Shown here: piece by piece, positions 34,604 through 42,910 of the stretch
How the letters are laid out: each line of letters starts with the position of its first letter
Position numbering within the stretch: position 1 is the first letter of the stretch
Source of the DNA: Chryseobacterium sp. 52
Lineage (GTDB): Bacteria > Bacteroidota > Bacteroidia > Flavobacteriales > Weeksellaceae
Reading direction: 5' to 3'
DNA: 64,000 bases
Assembly: GCF_002754245.1 (NCBI RefSeq)
Contig: NZ_PEEX01000001.1
Coordinates: 2,832,001 to 2,896,000, forward strand
Program-made: the position numbers and the translations under genes
Notes under the pieces: model-generated
Told to the model about the DNA's origin: nothing
Seen by the model: the letters and a program-made list of their open reading frames with translations, nothing else
Database searches by the model: none

Positions 34604-36028
34604 ATGAAGTTTCACGGCTTATATAGTTTCTTTAAAGGTACCGCGCTGCTTGGCGGCGTGGTACTTTTTCCTTTATCATGTGCTTCTGTAGGATCAGATA
34701 AGGGAAGTGATGTTCAGTATTGGCTCACGAAGGGCAATGAAAGTGTAAAATTACAGCAGCAGACTCCGGTAAAGTTTGTAAAAAATGCTAACAGCTGGCA
34801 GAATATTGAAATTGATGATACTCAGAAATTTCAACATATTGATGGCTTTGGATACACCCTCACAGGAGGCAGCGTAGAAGTCATCAACAGACTTTCACCT
34901 TCAAAAAGAAAAGCTTTGCTTAATGAGCTCTTTGGAAATGATAAAAACTCTATTTCCATAAGCTACTTACGTTTGAGTATCGGAGCTTCTGATCTGGATG
35001 GAAAAGTATTTTCTTACGACGACCTTCCGGAAGGACAGACGGATCCTGCACTTTCAAAATTCAGTCTGGATAATGATAAAGATTTGATTGCAATGTTGAA
35101 AGAGATCCTGACAATCAATCCTAAAATAAAGATAATAGCTGCTCCTTGGTCTCCTCCGGTCTGGATGAAAGATAACGGGAAATCAAAAGGAGGAAGCTTA
35201 AAACCTGAATTTTACAGAACCTATGCTGATTATTTTGTAAAATACATCCTTGGCATGAAGAAAGAGGGAATTATAATTGACGCCATTACTCCTCAAAACG
35301 AACCTCTCCATCCTGGAAACAATCCGAGTCTGCTTATGTTGTCTGAACAGCAGAGGGATTTTATCAAAGGTCATTTAGGTCCGGTCTTTAAAGCCAATAA
35401 TATCAAAACAAAAATTGTTGTTTACGACCACAACTGTAATAAACCGGAATATGCCCTTGATATCCTGAAAGATCCCGAAGCATACTCATATATTGACGGT
35501 TCAGCTTTCCATTTATACGAGGGAGATATCTCTGCTTTAAGTACGGTGCACAATGCATTTCCCGATAAAAATTTGTACTTTACCGAGCAGTGGACCGGAG
35601 CCAAAGGAACTTTTAATGAAGATCTGAACTGGCACGTTAAAAACGTAGTCATTGGTTCTGTGAGAAACTGGAGCAAAATTGCTTTGGAATGGAATGTAGC
35701 AAGTGATCCGCAATATCAACCGCATACAGATGGCGGCTGCACGGAATGTAAAGGAGCAATAACAATTTCTGACAGTGAAAATTTCACCAGAAATGTTGCT
35801 TATTACATCATTGCACACGCTTCCAAATTCGTTCCTGCAGGTTCTCAGCGTATTGCTTCCACACAGACAGAAACCCTTTCTACGGCGGCTTTTAAGACAC
35901 CGTCCGGAAAAACAGTATTGATCGTCCAGAACGGAAAAAATACTGACGAGAGTTTTAATATCAAATATAAAGGAAAGACCGCTCCCGTCATTCTCTCAGG
36001 AAATTCGGCAGCTACTTATGTTTTTTAA
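34604..36028 (+). CDS. GH30-family glucanase lipoprotein, copy 1
   Basis: A 474-residue glycoside hydrolase of clan A. Lipobox FPLSC (C26) predicts outer-membrane anchoring. Motifs are the substrate-contact GFGYTLTGGS near 81, IAAPWSPPVWMKDNG near 178, acid/base E233 in ITPQNEPLHP and nucleophile E328 in YFTEQW; a C-terminal beta sandwich completes the fold. GH30 members in Bacteroidota glucan loci are mostly endo- or exo-beta-1,6-glucanases. Two bases after susD. It is clearly divergent from the second GH30 at the end of the operon, so the two probably differ in specificity. Confidence 0.9.
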   Translation: MKFHGLYSFFKGTALLGGVVLFPLSCASVGSDKGSDVQYWLTKGNESVKLQQQTPVKFVKNANSWQNIEIDDTQKFQHIDGFGYTLTGGSVEVINRLSPSKRKALLNELFGNDKNSISISYLRLSIGASDLDGKVFSYDDLPEGQTDPALSKFSLDNDKDLIAMLKEILTINPKIKIIAAPWSPPVWMKDNGKSKGGSLKPEFYRTYADYFVKYILGMKKEGIIIDAITPQNEPLHPGNNPSLLMLSEQQRDFIKGHLGPVFKANNIKTKIVVYDHNCNKPEYALDILKDPEAYSYIDGSAFHLYEGDISALSTVHNAFPDKNLYFTEQWTGAKGTFNEDLNWHVKNVVIGSVRNWSKIALEWNVASDPQYQPHTDGGCTECKGAITISDSENFTRNVAYYIIAHASKFVPAGSQRIASTQTETLSTAAFKTPSGKTVLIVQNGKNTDESFNIKYKGKTAPVILSGNSAATYVF

Positions 36029-36037
36029 TTTAATATC

Positions 36038-38260
36038 ATGAAAAAAGTTTATTTCTTACTGGCCTGTTCAGCACTTGGAATGAATGCTTACGGGCAGAAA
36101 ACAGTTGATCAGAAAGTGGCAGAGCTGCTCTCTAAAATGACACTGGAAGAAAAGGTAGGGCAGATGGTTCAGTACAGTGGATTTGAGTATGCCACAGGGC
36201 CTCAGCAGTCCAATTCTGCAGCGGTTTTAGAAGAAATAAAGAAAGGAAAAGTAGGCTCTATGCTGAATGTAGCCGGAGCTGAAGAAACAAAAGCTTTTCA
36301 GAAATTAGCCCAACAGTCAAGATTAAAAATCCCATTGCTTTTCGGGCAGGATGTTATTCATGGCTACAGAACCACTTTTCCTGTAAATTTAGGTCAGGCA
36401 GCGAGTTGGGATCTAGGGTTGATTGAAAAATCTGAAAGAATTGCAGCCACTGAAGCTTCTGCTTATGGGATTCACTGGACATTTGCCCCAATGGTTGATA
36501 TTGCAAGAGATCCCAGATGGGGAAGAGTAATGGAAGGTTCCGGCGAAGATACGTATCTGGGTACACAGATCGGTCTGGCCAGAATCAAAGGATTTCAGGG
36601 AAAAGGGCTTGGAAGTCTGGATGCGGTAATGGCCTGTGCCAAACATTTTGCCGCATACGGAGCTGCAGTGGGTGGCAGAGATTATAATTCTGTAGATATG
36701 AGTTTAAGACAACTGCATGAAACCTATTTACCGCCATTTAAAGCAGCAGCAGAGGCAGGAGTAGCAACGTTCATGAATTCATTCAACGATATCAACGGAA
36801 TTCCTGCTACGGCAAACAGATATATTCAAAGAGACCTGTTAAAAGGAAAATGGAATTATAAAGGTTTTGTCGTGTCAGATTGGGGAAGTATCGGAGAAAT
36901 GATTCCTCACGGTTATGCTAAAGATGCCACAGAAGCAGCTGAAAAGGCAGTGTTGGGAGGAAGTGATATGGATATGGAAAGCCGTGTTTATATGACAGAA
37001 CTTCCAAAACTGGTAAAAGAGGGAAAAGTAGACGTAAAATGGGTTGATGATGCAGCAGGAAGAATTTTAGCAAAAAAATTCGAGATGGGACTTTTTGATG
37101 ATCCTTACAGATTCAGCAACGAAAAAAGACAGAAAGAGCAGACCGATAACCAGGAACACAGAAAATTCGGAAGAGAATTCGGTTCAAAAAGCATTGTTCT
37201 TCTGAAAAATCAGGGAAATATTCTTCCCCTTTCAAAAACGGTGAAAACGGTAGCACTTATCGGTCCTTTTGGAAAAGAAACTGTAGCCAATCATGGATTC
37301 TGGTCTGTTGCGTTTAAAGATGATAACCAAAGAATAATTTCGCAGTTTGACGGGATCAAAAATCAATTAGATAAAAACTCGACTTTATTATATGCAAAAG
37401 GAGCTAATGCAGATGATCAGGACAAATCCATGTTTGCAGAAGCGATAGAGACAGCCAAAAAAGCAGATGTTGTGATCATGACTTTAGGTGAAGGCCATGC
37501 GATGAGCGGTGAAGCAAAAAGCCGAAGCAATATTGGTTTTTCAGGTGTTCAGGAAGATCTGTTGAAAGAAATCGCCAAGACCGGAAAGCCTATTGTTTTA
37601 ATGATTAATGCCGGAAGACCATTAATCTTCGATTGGGCGGCAGATCATGTTCCAGCTATTGTTTACACCTGGTGGTTGGGTACTGAAGCAGGAAATTCTA
37701 TTGCAGACGTTCTGTTTGGTACTGTAAATCCCGGAGGAAAACTTCCTATGAGTTTTCCAAGAACTGAAGGGCAGATTCCTGTTTATTACAACCATTATAA
37801 TACAGGGAGACCTGCAAAAAATAATACAGACCGGAACTATGTATCAGCCTATATCGACCTTGATAATGATCCGAAATTTCCTTTTGGTTACGGTTTAAGC
37901 TATACCGATTTTAAATACTCTGATATGGTTTTAAACTCTGTAAGCCTAAAGGGAAATCAAACGTTAAATATCAGTGTCAATGTTTCCAATACCGGAAATT
38001 TCGACGGAGAAGAAGTAGTACAGCTATATATCAGAGACCTTTTCGGAAAAGTGGTAAGACCTGTAAAAGAGCTGAAAGGTTTTCAAAAAGTATTCATCAA
38101 AAAAGGGGAGACTAAAAAAATAGATTTTAAACTGACTCCCGAAGATCTGAAGTTTTTTGATGATGAATTAAACTATGACTGGGAAGGCGGAGAGTTTGAT
38201 ATGATGGTGGGAACCAATTCTCAAAATGTACAAACCAAAAGAATCAGTTGGAGTAAATAA
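36038..38260 (+). CDS. GH3-family beta-glucosidase (BglX-like)
   Basis: A 740-residue enzyme with a signal peptide at 1-19 (ending AYGQ) and no lipobox, so probably periplasmic. The GH3 N-terminal barrel holds LFGQDVIHGYRTTFP, VDIARDPRWGR, CAKHFAAYG and the nucleophile D281 in GFVVSDWGS; the alpha/beta sandwich holds GEGHAMSGEAKSR with the likely acid/base Glu; a C-terminal Fn3-like domain is at about 650-735. It releases terminal glucose from beta-linked oligosaccharides taken up by SusCD. A terminator-like hairpin follows before the GH16 gene. Confidence 0.94.
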   Translation: MKKVYFLLACSALGMNAYGQKTVDQKVAELLSKMTLEEKVGQMVQYSGFEYATGPQQSNSAAVLEEIKKGKVGSMLNVAGAEETKAFQKLAQQSRLKIPLLFGQDVIHGYRTTFPVNLGQAASWDLGLIEKSERIAATEASAYGIHWTFAPMVDIARDPRWGRVMEGSGEDTYLGTQIGLARIKGFQGKGLGSLDAVMACAKHFAAYGAAVGGRDYNSVDMSLRQLHETYLPPFKAAAEAGVATFMNSFNDINGIPATANRYIQRDLLKGKWNYKGFVVSDWGSIGEMIPHGYAKDATEAAEKAVLGGSDMDMESRVYMTELPKLVKEGKVDVKWVDDAAGRILAKKFEMGLFDDPYRFSNEKRQKEQTDNQEHRKFGREFGSKSIVLLKNQGNILPLSKTVKTVALIGPFGKETVANHGFWSVAFKDDNQRIISQFDGIKNQLDKNSTLLYAKGANADDQDKSMFAEAIETAKKADVVIMTLGEGHAMSGEAKSRSNIGFSGVQEDLLKEIAKTGKPIVLMINAGRPLIFDWAADHVPAIVYTWWLGTEAGNSIADVLFGTVNPGGKLPMSFPRTEGQIPVYYNHYNTGRPAKNNTDRNYVSAYIDLDNDPKFPFGYGLSYTDFKYSDMVLNSVSLKGNQTLNISVNVSNTGNFDGEEVVQLYIRDLFGKVVRPVKELKGFQKVFIKKGETKKIDFKLTPEDLKFFDDELNYDWEGGEFDMMVGTNSQNVQTKRISWSK

Positions 38261-38272
38261 AAATTCAATAGG

Positions 38273-38294
38273 AGCGGGCTTTAGCCCGCTTTTA
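38273..38294 (+). terminator. Intra-operon hairpin between GH3 and GH16
   Basis: Eight-base GC-rich stem AGCGGGCT / AGCCCGCT with a TT loop, followed by TTTT. It could terminate part of the transcripts or protect the 3' end of the upstream mRNA. This GC-rich hairpin may also be a dispersed element. Confidence 0.6.
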
Positions 38295-38346
38295 AAGGTA
38301 TAGAGCATTTGGTTTTAACCAAAACTTAAAAAAATAATCGTTAATA

Positions 38347-39156
38347 ATGAAAATCAGGATCCAAAATATAACTCATGTATTTGCTGGTATTGCAGTTGCT
38401 TTTGCACTGTTGAATTGTGCATCAAACAAACCTGATTCCACCAGAAAATTGATCTGGAATGATGAGTTTAATTACAAAGGACTTCCTGATGCTGCAAAAT
38501 GGAATTATGATGTCGGTGGTGACGGATACGGAAATAATGAAGCTCAGTTTTATACCAAAGACCGTTTGGAAAATGCAAGAGTTGAAAACGGAAATCTTGT
38601 TATTGAAGCCAGAAAAGAAAACTGGGAAAAGAATAAATATACTTCTGCAAGGCTCTTAACCAAAGGGAAATTCTCTTTTCAATATGGAACCGTAGAAGTT
38701 AGGGCAAAGCTTCCCAAAGGTCGCGGAACCTGGCCAGCCATCTGGATGATGAGTGAAAATATGAAGGAATGGCCGGATGACGGTGAGCTGGATATTATGG
38801 AGCATGTAGGATTTAATCCCGGTTATGTTCATGCTTCAGTACACACCAAAAAATACAACCACATTCAGGGAACACAAAAAACAGATACCTTGATGGTGAA
38901 AGACGTAAGTGAAAATTTTCATATATACAAAGTGGACTGGACACCGGAAAAAATTGAGGTCTACATTGACGGACAGAAGTTTTTCACGTATGAAAATAAA
39001 GAAAAGACCTATGAAGCATGGCCTTTTGACCAGCCTTATTTTATTATTTTAAATCAGGCGGTAGGCGGTTTCTGGGGTGGTAAAGAAGGGATAGATGACC
39101 ATATTTTTCCACAAAAATATTATATAGACTACGTAAGAGTTTATCAAAATAAATAA
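38347..39156 (+). CDS. GH16-family beta-1,3-glucanase (laminarinase) lipoprotein
   Basis: A 269-residue lipoprotein (lipobox LLNC, C24) with a single GH16 jelly-roll domain. The catalytic motif DGELDIMEHVG gives nucleophile E147, D149 and acid/base E152, with the extra Met (ExDxxE) of the laminarinase-type subgroup. FSFQYGTVEVRAKLPKG and WPAIWMMSEN are the normal strands before it. It should cut internal beta-1,3 bonds of laminarin or fungal beta-glucan at the cell surface. It follows GH3 after an 86-base gap containing a hairpin, so its expression level may differ from the genes above. Confidence 0.92.
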   Translation: MKIRIQNITHVFAGIAVAFALLNCASNKPDSTRKLIWNDEFNYKGLPDAAKWNYDVGGDGYGNNEAQFYTKDRLENARVENGNLVIEARKENWEKNKYTSARLLTKGKFSFQYGTVEVRAKLPKGRGTWPAIWMMSENMKEWPDDGELDIMEHVGFNPGYVHASVHTKKYNHIQGTQKTDTLMVKDVSENFHIYKVDWTPEKIEVYIDGQKFFTYENKEKTYEAWPFDQPYFIILNQAVGGFWGGKEGIDDHIFPQKYYIDYVRVYQNK

Positions 39157-39198
39157 TGAAGCGAGGACACTGGAGTCCAAAAACAGAAAGAAAAGATT

Positions 39199-40638
39199 AT
39201 GAAAAAACTAATTGTGAGTTGTTTGACAGTGGCCGCATTTTTAAATGCCAATGCACAGAACTACTGGAAAAAGAATGCAGGGAAAACAGCGAAAGTAATT
39301 TTGACCAGTTCTAAGACGAATGAGAAAATGGCAGACAAAGGAACGGTAAAGTTTGAGAAATTCGGACAGCCGAAAGAAACAGATGCCTGTATTTTTGTAG
39401 ATCCGGATTTTAAATATCAGAAACTGATAGGAATAGGAGGTGCCATCACCGATGCTTCTGCCGAAACTTTCTATAAAATGCCGAAAAACAAGCAGAAAGA
39501 AATTCTCGATGCCTATTTTGGAAAGAATGGACTTGGATATACTGTAGTCCGTACCAATATGAACTCCTGTGACTTTTCCAGTGATTCTTATACCTATGTG
39601 GAAGATAATGATACTGCTCTAAAGTCTTTCAATGTTGCGCACGACGAAAAATATAAAATCCCGATGATCAAGGAAGCTCAGAAAGCAATCGGAAAAGATT
39701 TTACGTTTTACTTTTCTCCCTGGAGTCCTCCGGCATGGATGAAATCTAACAACAGCCTGTTTAAAGGAGGAAGGCTGGAAAACAAATATTACCAGACCTG
39801 GGCAGATTATTATATTAAATTCATCAAAGAATACGAAAAAAGAGGAATCAACATCTGGGGACTGACGATACAGAACGAACCGATGGCAACGCAGACCTGG
39901 GAATCATGTATTTATTCTGCAGAAGAAGAAGGAGAGTTCCTTAAGAATAATTTAGGTCCAGCACTTTGGAAGAACGGCTACAAAGACAAGAAAGTAATGA
40001 TCTGGGATCATAACAGAGACCTTATTTATCAAAGAGCCACGACTACTTTAAGTGACCCCGAAACCTCAAAATATGCCCACGGAATCGGATATCACTGGTA
40101 TGAAACATGGAACAATAAAACCCAGCTTTTCGATAATTTAGCAGAAACGCAAAGAGCTTTTCCTGATAAGTTCCTTGCTTTTACCGAAGGCTGTAAAGAA
40201 CAGTTTAATATGTCAAGGATTTATGATGTCAGCTTGGGAGAACTATACGGAAGAAATATGCTTAATGATTTCAATAAAGGAACCGCTTTATGGACAGACT
40301 GGAATGTATTGCTTGATGAAACCGGAGGGCCAAACCACGTAGGAAACTTTTGCTTTGCCCCGATTATTGCCGACACCAAAACGGGAGAAGTACACTATAC
40401 TTATGAATATTATTATGTAGGGCATGTTTCAAAATTTATCAAGCCTAATGCTCAGAGAATCGGAAGCTCTTCAAACAGAGCAGCCCTTACCTCTACCACT
40501 TTTATGAATGAAAATGGCCAGCTTGTAACAGTAATCATGAACGATTCAGAGAATGATATTGAAACGAATCTGTGGATTGAAGGAATGTCTGCCAGATTAT
40601 CTGCTCCGGCACATTCTATTCAGACTGTAATTTTATAA
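39199..40638 (+). CDS. GH30-family glucanase, copy 2
   Basis: A 479-residue exported enzyme with a signal peptide at 1-20 (ending NANAQ) and no lipobox, so probably periplasmic or secreted. GH30 motifs: IGGAITDASAETF near 80, YFSPWSPPAWMKSN near 171, acid/base E227 in LTIQNEPMATQTW and nucleophile E330 in AFTEGC. The pattern is close to glucosylceramidase-like GH30 subfamilies that cleave beta-1,6-glucan. It closes the operon before a strong terminator. Together with lipoprotein copy 1 it suggests a surface and a periplasmic step on the same linkage. Confidence 0.9.
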   Translation: MKKLIVSCLTVAAFLNANAQNYWKKNAGKTAKVILTSSKTNEKMADKGTVKFEKFGQPKETDACIFVDPDFKYQKLIGIGGAITDASAETFYKMPKNKQKEILDAYFGKNGLGYTVVRTNMNSCDFSSDSYTYVEDNDTALKSFNVAHDEKYKIPMIKEAQKAIGKDFTFYFSPWSPPAWMKSNNSLFKGGRLENKYYQTWADYYIKFIKEYEKRGINIWGLTIQNEPMATQTWESCIYSAEEEGEFLKNNLGPALWKNGYKDKKVMIWDHNRDLIYQRATTTLSDPETSKYAHGIGYHWYETWNNKTQLFDNLAETQRAFPDKFLAFTEGCKEQFNMSRIYDVSLGELYGRNMLNDFNKGTALWTDWNVLLDETGGPNHVGNFCFAPIIADTKTGEVHYTYEYYYVGHVSKFIKPNAQRIGSSSNRAALTSTTFMNENGQLVTVIMNDSENDIETNLWIEGMSARLSAPAHSIQTVIL

Positions 40639-40662
40639 ACTCATATTGATTATTTTTTATAG

Positions 40663-40691
40663 AACCGGCGGCCTCTTTGAGGCCGCCGGTT
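40663..40691. terminator. Bidirectional terminator closing the glucan operon and fabI
   Basis: Perfect 13-base stem AACCGGCGGCCTC / GAGGCCGCCGGTT, loop TTT, with T-rich DNA on the plus side and a TTTTTT run on the other. Convergent genes end 24 and 26 bases away. Confidence 0.9.
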
Positions 40692-40717
40692 TATTTTACA
40701 GTATATTTTAAATGTTG

Positions 40718-41527
40718 TTATTCAACATCATATTTACTAATCACTTTCTGAGTAACTCCGGAGCTGCTGAAACCACCATCATGGAAAAGGTTCTGCATCG
40801 TCACTTTCTTGGTAAGGTCAGAGAACAGGGTTACACAATAGTTGGCACATTCAAGAGCCGTAGCATTTCCAAGTGGAGACATATCCTCCGCATATCCAAG
40901 GAAACCACCGAAACCTTTTACGCCACTTCCTGCTGTAGTTGGAGTAGGAGATTGAGAAACCGTGTTGACACGTACTTTTCTTTCACCCCAGTAATTTCCA
41001 AATGTTCTGGCAATACTTTCCAGGTAAGCCTTGTTATCAGACATATCATTATAGTCAGGGAAAGTTCTTTGAGCTGCAATATAAGTAAGCGCTAAAATGC
41101 TTCCCCATTCGTTCATACAATTCTTTTCCCAAGCCACACGCATTACTTTATGGAAAGAAACAGCTGAAATATCCCAACCTTTTTCTAACCAGTCATAATT
41201 CATGTCAGTATAGTGTTTTCCTTTTCTTACATTGATGGACATACCTATGGAGTGAAGGATAAAATCTATTTTCCCGAATTTTGCTGTTGCAGCATCGAAA
41301 AGTTTTTCAAGATCTTCAATAGAAGTCGCATCTGCACCTATCACTTCAGAACCTGTTTTCTCAGCTAAACTATTAAGTTCCCCCATTCTCAAAGCAATAG
41401 GAGCATTTGATAAGATAAATTCAGCACCTTCTTCATGACATCTCTCTGCAACTTTCCATGCGATTGATTGCTCATTAAGGGCTCCAAAAATAATTCCCTT
41501 TTTGCCTTTAAGTAAACCGTATGACAT
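40718..41527 (-). CDS. fabI: Enoyl-[acyl-carrier-protein] reductase (NADH)
   Basis: A 269-residue short-chain dehydrogenase-like enzyme. The N-terminus GIIFGALNEQSIAWKVAE is the FabI nucleotide-binding segment, LHSIGMSI follows, and the catalytic Tyr-x6-Lys is Y159 and K166 in FPDYNDMSDNKAYLE. It reduces trans-2-enoyl-ACP in the last step of each fatty-acid elongation cycle and is the triclosan target. It is monocistronic with an exact -7 box. It should be essential unless another enoyl reductase exists elsewhere. Confidence 0.94.
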   Translation of the reverse strand: MSYGLLKGKKGIIFGALNEQSIAWKVAERCHEEGAEFILSNAPIALRMGELNSLAEKTGSEVIGADATSIEDLEKLFDAATAKFGKIDFILHSIGMSINVRKGKHYTDMNYDWLEKGWDISAVSFHKVMRVAWEKNCMNEWGSILALTYIAAQRTFPDYNDMSDNKAYLESIARTFGNYWGERKVRVNTVSQSPTPTTAGSGVKGFGGFLGYAEDMSPLGNATALECANYCVTLFSDLTKKVTMQNLFHDGGFSSSGVTQKVISKYDVE

Positions 41528-41551
41528 AATTTTTTAATGTTTATTTAAATA

Positions 41552-41559
41552 CAAATGTA
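41552..41559 (-). promoter_or_regulatory. fabI -7 box
   Basis: TACATTTG on the minus strand, 24 bases before the start codon. Confidence 0.5.
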
Positions 41560-41586
41560 GCAATAATTTGTGTTTAGAACATAATA

Positions 41587-41620
41587 AAAATGGAGCCTTA
41601 TTAATTTAAGACTCCATTTT
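41587..41620 (-). terminator. Terminator of the LEA-like gene
   Basis: Fourteen-base stem AAAATGGAGCCTTA / TAAGACTCCATTTT with one mismatch that is G-U on the minus strand, loop TTAATT, followed by a U-rich tract. It lies 27 bases after the gene stop. Confidence 0.78.
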
Positions 41621-41647
41621 CTTGAAAATATTTATATGACTGAAATT

Positions 41648-41947
41648 TTAATTCGTTTTCTTATTCCATTCCGCTTTTGCGTCCTCTGCTGCATCTTTAG
41701 TTTTTTCCCATGCGTCGTTGGCTTTATCTTTAATATCATCCCACGCATCAGAAACATTGTTTTTTACTTTGTCTAGCCAGTCTTCCTGGTTAGCTTCCTG
41801 GTCATTATTCCTTTTTTCATTGATATAATCTTTAGCTTTTTCTGCAAGATCTTCAATTTTCCACTTGGCATTGTCTGCTGCATTCTTTAAAGAATTTTCT
41901 GTATTGTTTACTGCATCTTCTGCTTTGTTGTATTCTGAATTATTCAT
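41648..41947 (-). CDS. Small hydrophilic helical protein, LEA/YtxH-like
   Basis: A 99-residue, highly charged, fully helical protein without signal peptide or membrane segment. It has repeated Ala-Lys-Asp-rich stretches with regularly placed tryptophans (NAKWKIEDL, EDWLDKV, DAWDDIKDK, DAWEKTKDA, AEWNKK), the pattern of LEA or stress-tolerance proteins that fold on membranes or during drying. No catalytic residues or cysteines. It is monocistronic, with a good terminator. The stress role is inferred from composition alone. Confidence 0.7.
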   Translation of the reverse strand: MNNSEYNKAEDAVNNTENSLKNAADNAKWKIEDLAEKAKDYINEKRNNDQEANQEDWLDKVKNNVSDAWDDIKDKANDAWEKTKDAAEDAKAEWNKKTN

Positions 41948-42085
41948 AACATGTAATATTTTATTGTTGTGTACCAGTAATTAAACAAGAACCATTCCTA
42001 AAGCAGGAGCCTACTGTTAAACTTTTCTTAATCTTTTGTTATACTTTTCTAAATCGGCATTACCTTTAATGTAAAATCGACTGCT

Positions 42086-42643
42086 ATGGAAAAAATACGC
42101 TGCGGATGGTGTGAGAAAGATGATCTCTACCGTACATATCATGACGAAGAGTGGGGAAGACCTGTTTATGATGACCAGACAATCTTTGAATTTCTTGTTC
42201 TTGAAAGCTTTCAGGCAGGGCTGAGCTGGTATACCATCCTTTCCAAAAGAGATAACTTCAGAAAAGCATTTGACGGATTTGATTATAAGAAAATATCCGT
42301 TTATCAGGATGAAAAAATTGAAGAGCTTATGAATGATTCCGGGATTATAAGAAATAAGCTTAAAATTCTGGCAACCGTAAACAATGCCCGGAGATTCCTG
42401 GACGTGCAGAAAGAATTTGGAAGTTTTTCTGATTATATCTGGGGTTTTATAGGAGGAACCCCGATTGATCATATGCCTAAAAATTTAGCTGATATTCCTT
42501 CCGTAACAGACCTCTCAGATGCCTTGTCGAAGGACCTTAAAAACAGAGGTTTCAAGTTTATGGGGTCTACAGTGGTTTATGCTCATATGCAGGCTACCGG
42601 AATGGTCAATGATCACCTGGAAAACTGTTTCATCAGATGGTGA
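42086..42643 (+). CDS. tag: DNA-3-methyladenine glycosylase I
   Basis: A 185-residue base-excision repair enzyme. It begins RCGWCEKDDLYRTYHDEEWGRP, the typical Tag N-terminus, with the expected zinc ligands C6, H19, H177 and C181 (HLENCF at the C-terminus). FLVLESFQAGLSWYTILSKR and GFKFMGSTVVYAHMQATGMV form the helix-hairpin-helix and base-binding regions. It removes 3-methyladenine from alkylated DNA. It is flanked by divergent and unrelated genes. Confidence 0.93.
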   Translation: MEKIRCGWCEKDDLYRTYHDEEWGRPVYDDQTIFEFLVLESFQAGLSWYTILSKRDNFRKAFDGFDYKKISVYQDEKIEELMNDSGIIRNKLKILATVNNARRFLDVQKEFGSFSDYIWGFIGGTPIDHMPKNLADIPSVTDLSDALSKDLKNRGFKFMGSTVVYAHMQATGMVNDHLENCFIRW

Positions 42644-42780
42644 TAAATTTTGTTTTATTCAATTTTAAGTGATGTTTTTTGTAAATAATGTAATTGTTTT
42701 TGATTGATTTTAAAATCAAAACGCTGTTATACGGTAATAACAGGGGATTTAATGTTTAGTTAACATTGAAAATGTTTCAT

Positions 42781-42816
42781 TTATTAGTGATTAAATGTAT
42801 GGTTAATCACTAATAA
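42781..42816. promoter_or_regulatory. Perfect 14-base inverted repeat upstream of the YadA-like gene
   Basis: TTATTAGTGATTAA and TTAATCACTAATAA surround ATGTATGG. It is too AT-rich and lacks a T tract, so it is not a typical terminator; its place 53 bases upstream of the -7 box suits a regulator site. A shorter hairpin CTGTTAT / ATAACAG lies at 42724-42743. Nothing else is seen between 42644 and 42910. Confidence 0.45.
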
Positions 42817-42868
42817 GTGTATTTATTTATGGATTTGATAAAAAATATGATGATTTATTAAAAATTCG

Positions 42869-42876
42869 TATATTTG
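42869..42876 (+). promoter_or_regulatory. -7 box of the YadA-like gene
   Basis: TATATTTG, an exact TAnnTTTG match, 34 bases before the ATG at 42911. Confidence 0.5.
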
Positions 42877-42910
42877 CACCTTCAAAAAATAAACTATTAA
42901 CAAAAAGGTG

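Noticed and set aside
42017..42472. 151-codon minus-strand frame over tag
   Set aside because: Overlaps most of tag, whose zinc ligands and catalytic motifs are intact.
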